Origin: Belnapia sp.
Lineage (GTDB): Bacteria; Pseudomonadota; Alphaproteobacteria; Acetobacterales; Acetobacteraceae
Direction: 5' to 3'
NCBI GenBank assembly: GCA_028291445.1
Contig: JAQGIA010000070.1
Location: 1 to 9,264 of the forward strand
DNA: 9,264 nucleotides
Shown piece by piece: positions 1-6,819 of this stretch (positions are counted from its first letter, which is position 1; every line of letters begins with the position of its first letter). The notes beneath the pieces were generated by a model, which had not been told where the DNA came from, did no database searches, and was given only the letters and a program-made list of their open reading frames with translations. Made by a program: the position numbers and the translations under genes.

Positions 1-1
1 C

Positions 2-652
2 TACGCCAAGGTCGGGACCGGGGCGATCCCCTCCTCGAGCGCGGCCTTCTACGTGCCGCGGCCGGCGCCCTATCCCTTCGACCGGGCGAAGGCCGAGGCG
101 CTGCTGGACGAGGCGGGGTACAGGCGCCCCTCCCGCAACGGCCAGCGCTTCGCCCAACCCCTAAAACTGCTGCCGGCGCCCTGGGGCGAATATACCCTGA
201 ACTTCGCCACCTTCATCCAGCAGAGCCTGCGCGAGATCGGCATCAGGGTGGAGATCGAGGCGCGGGATGCGCCCGGCTTCCTCACCGGCGTCTATCGCGC
301 CCATGAATTCGACCTGACGACCGGCTGGCACCAATACCGCAACGACCCGGCGGTCAGCACCACCGTCTGGTTCCGCACCGGCAGCCCGGTCGGCGCGCCC
401 TGGACCAACCAGTACGGCTACGACAATCCCCGGATGGATGCGGTGATCGACGCCGCGGCGACCGAGCTGGATGCGCCGAAGCGCAAGGCGCTGTACCAGG
501 ACTTCGTCAGCCTCGCGATCGAGGATTTGCCGGTGCATACCGCGGTGGAGCATGCCTTCATCAGCGTCTATTCCAAGCGGTTGATGGGCAGCCACAACAC
601 GCCGCGCTGGGCCAGCAGCAGCTGGCACCGGGCGATACGGTGGAGGCGCTGA
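2..652 (+). CDS. ABC transporter substrate-binding protein, peptide type (SBP_bac_5), 3' part, altered C-terminus
   Basis: The gene enters from the left edge in frame at base 2, leaving 216 residues plus a TGA. The visible part matches the C-terminal lobe of peptide/nickel-type extracytoplasmic binding proteins: a stretch around YPFDRAKAEALLDEAGY, then a lobe with FIQQSLREIGIRVEI, and a late segment with MDAVIDAAATELDAPKRKALYQDFVSLAIEDLP, which is typical of the family just before the C-terminus. Such proteins bind peptides in the periplasm and deliver them to the permease pair encoded next. The last residues after SSSWH (RAIRWRR) look out of place: their bases encode permease residues in another frame, so the natural C-terminus was probably replaced by read-through into the permease gene. 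The signal peptide and N-terminal lobe lie outside the window. The family is secure; the substrate cannot be told. Confidence 0.9.
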   Translation, partial: YAKVGTGAIPSSSAAFYVPRPAPYPFDRAKAEALLDEAGYRRPSRNGQRFAQPLKLLPAPWGEYTLNFATFIQQSLREIGIRVEIEARDAPGFLTGVYRAHEFDLTTGWHQYRNDPAVSTTVWFRTGSPVGAPWTNQYGYDNPRMDAVIDAAATELDAPKRKALYQDFVSLAIEDLPVHTAVEHAFISVYSKRLMGSHNTPRWASSSWHRAIRWRR

Positions 653-654
653 TG
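612..654 (+). other. Probable deletion junction between binding protein and permease genes
   Basis: The binding-protein frame stays open to the TGA at 650-652. In the next frame, bases 622-654 read LAPGDTVEALM, which matches the segment just after the first membrane helix in DppB-type permeases (usually ...LAPGDP/T...). No membrane helix, start codon with ribosome site, or intergenic spacer precedes it: upstream in the permease frame the codons give a hydrophilic string, out of frame with the binding-protein gene. The simplest reading is a deletion that removed the end of the binding protein, the spacer and roughly the first 30 permease residues, joined near a CTGGCAC that could have served both frames. 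An assembly error would look the same. Confidence 0.6.
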
Positions 655-1503
655 GCGCAGATGGGCGGCGGCAGCGCCGAGGATGCGGCGCGGCTGCGGA
701 CCCAATACGGGCTCGATGCCGGCGTCGCGGTGCAGCTCGGCCGCTACCTGCTGCGGCTGCTGACCTTCGACCTCGGCCAATCCGCCATCTACGGCAAGCC
801 GGTGGCGAGCGTCATCGCCGAGCGGCTGGCGGTGACCGCGCTGTTCATGTCCTGCGCCCTGGCCTTCGCCTTCTCGGCCGGGCTGGTGCTGGGCGTGCTG
901 GCGGCGCGGCGGGTGAACGGCTGGCCGGATACCGTCATCAGCACGCTAGGCCTGGTCTGCTATGCCATCCCCAGCTTCTGGCTCGGGCTGATGCTGATCG
1001 TGCTGTTCAGCGTGAAGCTGGCCTGGCTGCCGCCGGGCGGCTTCGAGAGCATCGGCGCCGGGCTGACTGGACTGGACCGGATGCTGGACATCGCCACCCA
1101 TTTGGTGCTGCCGGTGCTGTCGCTGGCGCTGATCTTCCTCGCCATCTACCTGCGGCTGATGCGGGCCAGCATGCTGGAGGTGATGAACCTCGACTTCGTC
1201 CGCACCGCCCGGGCCAAGGGCCTCACCGAGGGGCGGGTGCTGTGGCGGCACGTGCTGCGCAACGCGCTGCTGCCGATGGTGACCTTCGTCGGGCTGCAGT
1301 TCAGCACCATGCTGGGCGGCAGCGTGGTGATCGAGAGCGTCTTCTCGCTGCCCGGCCTCGGCCGGCTGGCCTTCGAAAGCGTGGTGCAGCGGGACCTCAA
1401 CACCCTGCTCGGCATCGTGCTGGTCTCCGCCGTGCTGGTCATCATCGTCAATTTCCTGGTCGATATCCTCTACGCCAGGCTCGACCCGAGGATCGGCGCA
1501 TGA
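640..1503 (+). CDS. Peptide ABC transporter permease, DppB/OppB type, N-terminally truncated
   Basis: This is an inner-membrane permease of the binding-protein-dependent transport family (BPD_transp_1), one half of the channel formed with the next gene product. From the GTG at 640 there are 287 residues with about five hydrophobic segments (roughly 65-90, 99-125, 154-173, 212-235, 256-278). The cytoplasmic EAA-type loop is at 188-211 (ARAKGL...RHVLRNALLP), and the C-terminus LVDILYARLDPRI is typical of DppB. Family members normally begin with a membrane helix followed by LAPGD. Here LAPGD is encoded upstream of the GTG, but the helix is missing, so the protein looks short by about 30 residues. 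GTG 640 and ATG 652 are the only nearby starts and neither has a good ribosome site. Function is doubtful unless the junction is an assembly artefact. The stop overlaps the next start (ATGA). Confidence 0.85.
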   Translation: MEALMAQMGGGSAEDAARLRTQYGLDAGVAVQLGRYLLRLLTFDLGQSAIYGKPVASVIAERLAVTALFMSCALAFAFSAGLVLGVLAARRVNGWPDTVISTLGLVCYAIPSFWLGLMLIVLFSVKLAWLPPGGFESIGAGLTGLDRMLDIATHLVLPVLSLALIFLAIYLRLMRASMLEVMNLDFVRTARAKGLTEGRVLWRHVLRNALLPMVTFVGLQFSTMLGGSVVIESVFSLPGLGRLAFESVVQRDLNTLLGIVLVSAVLVIIVNFLVDILYARLDPRIGA

Positions 1504-2330
1504 GGACCTTGCGGGCCTATCTGCGCAGCCCGGCCGGGATCATCGGCGCGGTGCTGCTGGTCGCCGTCATCGCCGCGGCGCTGTCGGCGGACATGCTGTT
1601 CCCGCGCGACCCGATGGCGCTGGCCGGACGGCCGCTGCAATGGCCGGGCGCCAATCCGCGCGTGCCGCTCGGCACCGACAACCTCGGCCGCGACATCGCT
1701 GGCTTCGTCTGCCATGGCGCCCGCGTCTCGCTGCTGATCGGGCTGGTGGCCTCGGTCGTCGCAGTCGGCATCGGCGTGCTGGTGGGCGCGGTCGCCGGCT
1801 TCTACGGCGGCTGGGTCGATGACCTGCTGATGCGGATCACCGAAGCCTTCCAGACGGTGCCGAATTTCATCCTGCTGCTGGTGCTGGTGGCGGTCTTCGG
1901 CTCGGAGCTGGGGGTGATCACCATCGCCATCGGCCTGGTCGGCTGGACCGCGCCCTGCCGGCTGGTGCGGGCCGAATTCCTCTCGCTGCGGTCGCGCGAG
2001 TTCATCCTCGCCGCACGGGGCTTGGGGATGCGTGACGCGCAGCTCATCCTGGGCGAGGTGCTGCCCAATGCGCTGCCGCCGGTCATCGTCTATGCCAGCG
2101 TGGTCATGGCCCTCGCCATCCTGCTGGAAAGCGCGCTGGCCTTCCTCGGCCTGTCCGATCCCAACATCGCCTCCTGGGGCAACATGATCGGCGCGGGACG
2201 GTCGGTGCTGCGGACCGAATGGTATGTCTCGGCCATCCCGGGTGCGGCCATCCTCGTCACCGTGCTGGCCTTCAGCCTGGTCGGCCATGGGCTGAACGAT
2301 GCGCTGAACCCCCGGATGCAGGTGCTTTGA
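1500..2330 (+). CDS. Peptide ABC transporter permease, DppC/OppC type
   Basis: Second channel subunit of the peptide importer, 276 residues. I chose the ATG at 1500 because it overlaps the upstream stop as ATGA, the usual coupled start, and gives the expected DppC-type N-terminus: a short cytoplasmic lead, a membrane helix at about 13-34, then the conserved LGTDNLGRDI at 57-66. More membrane segments follow at about 77-101, 122-150, 191-217 and 245-262. The EAA loop is at about 170-194 (LAARGLGMRDAQLILGEVLPNALPP). The C-terminal GHGLNDALNPR corresponds to the GDGLRDALDPR usual in the family. The length is normal and the gene looks intact. A longer open frame extends upstream to 1242, but it lies over the EAA region of the previous permease and is out of phase with it, so it is not part of this gene. 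Confidence 0.95.
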   Translation: MRTLRAYLRSPAGIIGAVLLVAVIAAALSADMLFPRDPMALAGRPLQWPGANPRVPLGTDNLGRDIAGFVCHGARVSLLIGLVASVVAVGIGVLVGAVAGFYGGWVDDLLMRITEAFQTVPNFILLLVLVAVFGSELGVITIAIGLVGWTAPCRLVRAEFLSLRSREFILAARGLGMRDAQLILGEVLPNALPPVIVYASVVMALAILLESALAFLGLSDPNIASWGNMIGAGRSVLRTEWYVSAIPGAAILVTVLAFSLVGHGLNDALNPRMQVL

Positions 2331-4018
2331 CCGGGTCTGATGACCGCAGCGCCGCATCGCGCGGAGTTCCGAAGCAGACCGGCGGAGCGCCCTTGCTGTC
2401 GCTGCGCAATGTCTCGGTCCGGCTGCCGAAGGGGGCGGAGCGTGAGTTCGCCCTGCAGGACATCGACCTCGACGTCGCCGCCGGCGAGATCCTCTGCGTG
2501 GTCGGCGAGAGCGGCTCGGGCAAGTCGCTGACGGCCATGTCGATCCTCGGCCTGCTGCCGGCGCCGCGGGTGACGCTGGCCGGCGGCACCATCGCCTTCG
2601 AGGGCGAAGATCTCGCCAGCCTCCCGCCCGCCCGGCTGCGCGCCATCCGCGGCAAGCGCATCGGCATGATCTTCCAGGAACCGATGACGGCGCTGAACCC
2701 GCTGATGCCGGTCGGCCGGCAGATCGCCGAGGTGCTGGAGGAGCATGCCCGCCACCTGACCCGCATCATGGTGCTCGCCCAGGTCCAGGCGCTGCTCGAG
2801 GAGGTCGGCATCCCCGACCCGCCCGGCGCAGCGCGCGCCTACCCGCACGAGCTTTCGGGCGGCCAGCGGCAGCGGGCGATGATCGCCATGGCGCTGGCGA
2901 TGGAGCCGCGCCTGCTGATCGCCGATGAACCCACGACGGCGCTGGACGTGACCACCCAGGCCCGCATCCTGGCCCTCATCAAGGAAATCCAGGCTCGCCG
3001 CGGCACCGGCGTGCTCTTCATCACCCATGACTTCGGCGTGGTGGCGGAGATCGCCGACCGCGTCGCCGTCATGCAGCATGGCCGGATCGTCGAGACCGGC
3101 CCCGCCGCCCAGGTGCTGGGTGCGCCGGCGCATCCCTATACCCGCGCCCTGGTCGGTGCCGTCCCGCCGCTGACACCGCCCGCCCGCGCCGCCACCGTAC
3201 CAGGCGCCGATATTCTGGTGGTCGAGGGCCTGCGGAAGACCTACCGCACCGGCAGCCTGTTCGGCCGCCGCCGCGTGGTGGATGCGGTGCAGGATGTGTC
3301 CTTCACCCTGCACAAGGGGGAGACGCTCGGCATCGTCGGCGAAAGCGGCTCGGGCAAATCCACCGTCGCCCGGACGCTCGTGAAACTACTGCCGGCCGAT
3401 GGCGGCTCCATCCGGCTCAACGGCACCGAAATCCGCGCCGCCTCCCGCGCGGCGTTCCGGCCGATGACGCGGCATATCCAGATGGTCTTCCAGGACCCCT
3501 ATGCCTCGCTCAACCCACGGCGCCGGGCCGGCGACCTCATCGCCCAGGGGCCGCGCATCCATGGCGCCTCCCGCGCCGAGGCCCGGGCCACGGCCGAACG
3601 GATGCTGGCGCTGGTCGGCCTCGACCCCGCATCGGCCGGGCGCTTCCCGCACGAGTTCAGCGGCGGCCAGCGCCAGCGGATCGGCCTGGCGCGGGCCCTG
3701 GCGCTGGAGCCTTCGGTGCTGGTGGCGGACGAACCCGTCTCGGCGCTGGATGTGTCGGTCCAGGCCCAGGTGCTGCGGCTGCTGGCCGAGCTGAAGCAGC
3801 GGCTCTCGCTGTCGCTGGTCTTCATCACCCATGACCTGCGGGTGGCGGCGCAGGTCTGCGACCGCATCCTGGTGATGTACCGGGGCGTGGTGGTGGAGCA
3901 GGGCGAGACGGCCGCGATCTTCGCCGCGCCCACCCACCCCTATACCCGGGCGCTGCTGGCCAGCGTGCCCGGGCGGGGCTGGGCGCCACCGCCGGCCCCC
4001 GTGCAGGAATCCTTGTAA
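2327..4018 (+). CDS. Fused dual ATP-binding protein of peptide ABC importer (DppD-DppF/GsiA/YejF-like)
   Basis: Energises the permease pair: two nucleotide-binding domains in one cytoplasmic chain of about 563 residues. Numbering from the TTG at 2327, domain 1 has Walker A GESGSGKS at 60-67, signature LSGGQRQR at 176-183, Walker B LLIADEP from 196 with catalytic E201, and switch H234. Domain 2 has Walker A at 338-345, signature FSGGQRQR at 444-451, Walker B VLVADEP from 464 with E469, and H502. Both domains therefore look catalytically complete. Each ends with the HPYTRALL-type segment of oligopeptide transporter ATPases. The start is uncertain: no in-frame ATG exists near the domain, TTG 2327 overlaps the permease stop and could be translationally coupled, and TTG 2393 directly precedes the conserved LSLRNVSV. 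Residues 2-22 from TTG 2327 resemble no conserved sequence I know. Confidence 0.92.
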   Translation: MTGSDDRSAASRGVPKQTGGAPLLSLRNVSVRLPKGAEREFALQDIDLDVAAGEILCVVGESGSGKSLTAMSILGLLPAPRVTLAGGTIAFEGEDLASLPPARLRAIRGKRIGMIFQEPMTALNPLMPVGRQIAEVLEEHARHLTRIMVLAQVQALLEEVGIPDPPGAARAYPHELSGGQRQRAMIAMALAMEPRLLIADEPTTALDVTTQARILALIKEIQARRGTGVLFITHDFGVVAEIADRVAVMQHGRIVETGPAAQVLGAPAHPYTRALVGAVPPLTPPARAATVPGADILVVEGLRKTYRTGSLFGRRRVVDAVQDVSFTLHKGETLGIVGESGSGKSTVARTLVKLLPADGGSIRLNGTEIRAASRAAFRPMTRHIQMVFQDPYASLNPRRRAGDLIAQGPRIHGASRAEARATAERMLALVGLDPASAGRFPHEFSGGQRQRIGLARALALEPSVLVADEPVSALDVSVQAQVLRLLAELKQRLSLSLVFITHDLRVAAQVCDRILVMYRGVVVEQGETAAIFAAPTHPYTRALLASVPGRGWAPPPAPVQESL

Positions 4019-4064
4019 ACGCAACGAACCGGTCGCAGGCTCCCCGGCAAAGGGAGATACTGCC

Positions 4065-5924
4065 ATGCACCGATCCGCGCGGTGGCCAAGCCGCTTCCGC
4101 CTCACCCCGGCGAGGCTATCCGCAACCGGACTGCTCGCGGGCGGCCTGCTGCTGGCAGCCTGCGCCTGGCAGGAGCCGCGGCCACCCTCCGCCGGCGACG
4201 TGCCCTGGTCGCTGCCGGCCGAAGCAGCCGCGACGCTGCCGCAGGGCTGGGACCCGGCGCTGGCCGCCCGCTTCCATTTCGGCCCGCAGGGCTCCCGCCT
4301 CATCCCCCGCACCTGGTTCGCCGCGCTGGAGACCGCGGACGGCGCCGGCCGCTTCGCCGCACCGGAGCATCTGGCCCGCTACGGCCTGCTCTATGCCGGC
4401 GATGCCGGCACCGGGCTGAACCCGGACCGCCTGCCGATCGGCTTCGCCATCGACCCCTCGCCGCAGCCCGCCACCGGCAATTGGGTCGGCCTGACCTGCG
4501 CCGCCTGCCATACCAACGAGGTCACCCATCGCGGCAGCCGCCTGCGGATCGATGGCGCGCCGGCCAGTTTCGACTTCGACAGCTTCTCGGCCGCGCTCGA
4601 TACCGCCGTCCAGGCGACCAATGCCGATCCCGCCCGGCTCGCCGCCCTCGCCGCCCGCCTCGGCGTCACGCCCGAGGCGCTGCGCGAGCCCTTCGCCAAC
4701 TTCGCCACCCGCAGCGCCCGCCAGGCGGCGATCCAGGCGCCGGCCAATCCCGCCGGCTTCGCCCGCGTCGATGCGTTGGGCCAGATCATCAATGCCATCG
4801 CGGCGCTCGACCTCGACGCGCCGGCCGAGGTGCAGGATGCCAATCGCCGGGCACCGCAGGCGCCGGTTTCCTATCCGCATCTCTGGCTGACGCCGCAGCT
4901 CGACTGGGTGCAATGGGTGCCGATCGCCGGCAGCCCGATCGGCCGCAATGCCGGCGAGGTGCTGGGCGTCCATGGCCGGGTCGCGCTCGGCCCGCCGGGC
5001 AGCGCCGGCCGCTTCAATACCTCGGTGCAGTACGAGAGCCTGCATGCGATGGAGAGCTGGATCAGCGCCCTGAAGCCGCCGGCCTGGCCGGAGGACCGCT
5101 TCGGCGCCATCGACCGCGCCCGTTGGACCGAGGGCAAGCGGATCTTCGCCGCCAGCTGCCAGGGTTGCCACAACATGCCGCCCTTCCGCCGCACCGACCC
5201 GCGCGACAGCCGCGCCGGCCAGGACTACATCCGGGTCAGCGCCGTGCCGCAATCCGTGGTCGGCACCGACCCGACCTATCTGCGGGCGCTGGCGGAATGG
5301 CGCATCGATCCGGGGCCGCTGGCCGACCTGTTCGATGGCGCCCGCAGCGTCAGGGCGCCCGATTACTTCGGCAAGACGGTGACGACCGTGGTGCTGGACA
5401 ATCTGGGCAAGCAGCCGCTGTTCACCATCAACCTGGTCGATACCGGTGAGCTGCGCGCCTGCCCTTCCGGCCTGCGCAGCACGGTGAATGGCGGCCGCGC
5501 CGCGATCCAGCGGCATGAGGTCGCCTCGCCCTGCATCATCCCGCGCGGCCAGGTGGCGCTCGGCTCCCGCCCCTGGGTGCCGCCGGCCAGTTCCTGGTCG
5601 GCGCTGAAGGCGGGGCCGCTGCTCGGCACCTGGGCGACCGGGCCCTTCCTGCACAATGGCTCGGTCCCCAGCGTCTACGACCTGCTCTCGCCCGTGGCCG
5701 AACGCCCCGCGGTATTCTGGACCGGCGGGCGGGAGCTGGATGTGGAGAAGCTCGGCTTCGTCTCGGCCGAGGCGCCCGGGCTGTTCCGCTTCGATACCGC
5801 GGCACCGGCCAATTCCAACCATGGGCACGCCTTCCCGGCCCAGCCGTTGCCACCCGCGCAACGCCTTGCCGTGGTGGAATTCCTGAAGGACCCGCTCCGC
5901 TTCGATGCGGGCGGCCTGCGCTGA
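4065..5924 (+). CDS. Dihaem c-type cytochrome lipoprotein, RoxA/RoxB-like or peroxidase-like
   Basis: A 619-residue exported protein. The N-terminus is basic, then hydrophobic (about 20-32), ending in a lipobox LAAC with C33 as the likely lipidated residue, so it should be membrane-anchored on the periplasmic side or outer membrane. Two haem c attachment sites are visible: CAACH at 145-149 and CQGCH at 365-369. The C-terminal part carries PFLHNGSVPSVYDLL (HNGS at 530-533) and NSNHGH at 583-588. From memory, both patterns recur in the RoxA/RoxB rubber-oxygenase-like group and related dihaem cytochromes, whose sites are also about 200 residues apart. Whether this one is an oxygenase, a peroxidase or an electron carrier cannot be decided from sequence. 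A ribosome site AGGGAG (4051-4056) sits 8 bases before the ATG. It lies 46 bp after the ABC operon; cotranscription is possible but no functional link is evident. The stop codon overlaps a tandem repeat. Confidence 0.85.
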   Translation: MHRSARWPSRFRLTPARLSATGLLAGGLLLAACAWQEPRPPSAGDVPWSLPAEAAATLPQGWDPALAARFHFGPQGSRLIPRTWFAALETADGAGRFAAPEHLARYGLLYAGDAGTGLNPDRLPIGFAIDPSPQPATGNWVGLTCAACHTNEVTHRGSRLRIDGAPASFDFDSFSAALDTAVQATNADPARLAALAARLGVTPEALREPFANFATRSARQAAIQAPANPAGFARVDALGQIINAIAALDLDAPAEVQDANRRAPQAPVSYPHLWLTPQLDWVQWVPIAGSPIGRNAGEVLGVHGRVALGPPGSAGRFNTSVQYESLHAMESWISALKPPAWPEDRFGAIDRARWTEGKRIFAASCQGCHNMPPFRRTDPRDSRAGQDYIRVSAVPQSVVGTDPTYLRALAEWRIDPGPLADLFDGARSVRAPDYFGKTVTTVVLDNLGKQPLFTINLVDTGELRACPSGLRSTVNGGRAAIQRHEVASPCIIPRGQVALGSRPWVPPASSWSALKAGPLLGTWATGPFLHNGSVPSVYDLLSPVAERPAVFWTGGRELDVEKLGFVSAEAPGLFRFDTAAPANSNHGHAFPAQPLPPAQRLAVVEFLKDPLRFDAGGLR

Positions 5925-5986
5925 GCCAAGGGAGAGCTGAGCCAGGGGAGAGCTGAGCCAGGGGAGAGCTGAGCCAAGGGAAAGCA
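5923..5986. repeat. Four tandem 16-bp units
   Basis: The unit is GAGCCARGGGAGAGCT, starting at 5923, 5939, 5955 and 5971. Units 2 and 3 are identical; unit 1 differs from them at one base; unit 4 matches unit 1 for the first 11 bases and then differs at two positions (AAAGCA for GAGAGCT's first six). The cytochrome TGA (5922-5924) supplies the first bases of unit 1, so the array begins exactly at the end of the gene. The period is not a multiple of three, so expansion is not in-frame coding growth. Function is unknown; slippage is the likely origin. Confidence 0.9.
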
Positions 5987-6032
5987 GCCGCTGGGCACGC
6001 GGGTATTGCGTGGCCAGCGGTCGAGCATGCAC

Positions 6033-6078
6033 CCTGGAGCGTGATCGGCACCGACAGAAGTGCCGATCACGCTCCAGG
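6033..6078 (+). terminator. Perfect 18-bp inverted repeat, possible terminator and REP-like palindrome
   Basis: Bases 6033-6050 and 6061-6078 are exact reverse complements separated by a 10-base loop (CCGACAGAAG). On the + strand the stem is followed by TTGTTGTTTGTC (6079-6090), a T-rich but interrupted tail, so the structure could end transcription of the cytochrome gene about 110 bp upstream. The arms contain CTGGAGCGTGATCG (6034-6047 and inverted at 6064-6077). A 12/14 match to this motif recurs inverted at 6126-6139, so the element may be a dispersed palindromic repeat rather than a dedicated terminator. Confidence 0.65.
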
Positions 6079-6090
6079 TTGTTGTTTGTC

Positions 6091-6139
6091 GCATGCTTCA
6101 CGCTTTTCGGTGATCCCACCTCAAGCGATCATGCTCTAG
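6091..6139. repeat. Imperfect nested hairpin sharing a 14-bp motif with the neighbouring palindrome
   Basis: Nested complementary blocks are visible: GCATG (6091-6095) with CATGC (6130-6134), CGCTT (6101-6105) with AAGCG (6123-6127), and GGTG (6109-6112) with CACC (6117-6120). The right edge CGATCATGCTCTAG (6126-6139) is the reverse complement of a close variant of the arm of the 18-bp palindrome. GAGCATG at 6023-6029 and CATGCTC at 6130-6136 are inverted with respect to each other, so the whole 6023-6136 block has matching ends. GAGCATGATC-like intergenic repeats are, from memory, common in alphaproteobacteria. No transposase is nearby. Confidence 0.55.
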
Positions 6140-6176
6140 TCTTTCCGACATCCGACAAAGGGGCACCGGCACAGCC

Positions 6177-6746
6177 ATGAGCATCATCGACCGGGCCAAG
6201 GCACTGATCCTCCAGCCGGAGCAGGAATGGCAGGCGATCGCCGTCGAGCCTGCCGATACCAAAAGCCTCTTCACCAGCTATGCCATGCCGATGGCGGCGA
6301 TCCCGGCGGTCGCCGGCTTCATCGGTGCGGCGATCTTCGCCGGCTTCCTGGGCAATGCGCTCGGCCTGCGGATCGGCATCTTCAGCCTGCTGCTGCAATC
6401 GGTCGCCGGCTATGTGCTGGGCCTCGCCGGCGTCTGGGTCTGGGGCAAGATCATCGAGGCCCTGGCGCCGCGCTTCGGCGGCGTGGCGAATGAGACCGCG
6501 GCGATGAAGCTGGCGGTCTATTCCCCCACCGCCGCCTGGCTCGCCGGCGCCTTCGCCATCATCCCGCCGCTGGCGATCCTCGGCATCCTCGGGCTGTACA
6601 GCCTGTTCATCTTCTACAAGGGCGCGCCGATCCTGGCCCGGGTGCCGGCGGATAAGGCGCTGGTCTTCACCCTGGCGGTCGTGGTGGTCGGCATCCTGGT
6701 CAATATCGTGGTGGCGCTGGTGGCGGGGCTGTTCCTGCGGTTCTGA
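6177..6746 (+). CDS. Yip1-family integral membrane protein
   Basis: A 189-residue protein with the Yip1-domain pattern: an N-terminal cytoplasmic segment with PEQEWQAIAVEPAD (14-27), then about five hydrophobic stretches (roughly 37-63, 70-92, 112-131, 132-148 and 161-187). The YSLFIFYKGA segment between the third or fourth helix and the last (141-150) corresponds to the conserved LY..YLLYxG-type motif of the family. The molecular role of bacterial members is not known; eukaryotic Yip1 proteins act in vesicle trafficking, which does not transfer here. The ATG at 6177 gives the full conserved N-terminus. The nearest ribosome-like site, AAAGGGG (6157-6163), is rather far, at 13 bases. It is flanked upstream by the repeat cluster and downstream by a convergent hydrolase gene, so it is probably transcribed alone. 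Confidence 0.88.
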   Translation: MSIIDRAKALILQPEQEWQAIAVEPADTKSLFTSYAMPMAAIPAVAGFIGAAIFAGFLGNALGLRIGIFSLLLQSVAGYVLGLAGVWVWGKIIEALAPRFGGVANETAAMKLAVYSPTAAWLAGAFAIIPPLAILGILGLYSLFIFYKGAPILARVPADKALVFTLAVVVVGILVNIVVALVAGLFLRF

Positions 6747-6781
6747 GAGCGTGGAGCGGGCTGGGTTCGCAAGCGCTCGCC

Positions 6782-6819
6782 CGGCTGCCTTACCCCAGCC
6801 CGGCCGCTTTACCCCAGCC
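6782..6819 (-). repeat. 19-bp tandem duplication of a gene 3' end, including the stop codon
   Basis: Bases 6782-6800 and 6801-6819 match at 17 of 19 positions and are directly adjacent. The right copy encodes the end of the hydrolase (last residues plus TAA on the minus strand); the left copy repeats the same GGCTGGGGTAA text in the intergenic gap. The rest of the 62-bp gap between the convergent genes shows no convincing terminator. Confidence 0.8.

Noticed and set aside
1242..1499. Upstream extension of the DppC-type permease to an earlier start
   Set aside because: The extra residues are an arginine- and alanine-rich frame-shifted reading of the previous permease; the ATG at 1500 is the natural coupled start.
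2340..2531. Short 63-codon open frame starting at an ATG just after the permease stop
   Set aside because: It becomes a cysteine- and arginine-rich shadow of the ATPase domain; kept only as a hint of a possible frame disturbance.
2090..3313. A 407-codon minus-strand open frame opposite the permease and ATPase
   Set aside because: It covers the antisense of well-conserved ABC motifs and has no recognisable domain.
5923..5986. CRISPR array
   Set aside because: The units are only 16 bp, directly adjacent without spacers, and no cas gene is present.
4116..6119. A 667-codon open frame on the minus strand opposite the cytochrome and its repeats
   Set aside because: It is antisense to a gene with clear haem sites and lipobox; its product is low-complexity (rich in G, A, R, Q), as expected from a shadow frame in G+C-rich DNA.
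6023..6139. Insertion sequence or transposon end
   Set aside because: Inverted ends are present but there is no transposase frame and no clear target-site duplication; a REP-like repeat is the more modest reading.
6144..6157. Adjacent 7-bp repeat TCCGACA twice before the Yip1 gene
   Set aside because: Too short to distinguish from chance, and not placed like an operator.
6747..6781. Bidirectional terminator between the convergent Yip1 and hydrolase genes
   Set aside because: Only a 5-bp GAGCG/CGCTC pairing with a long loop and no T tract could be found.
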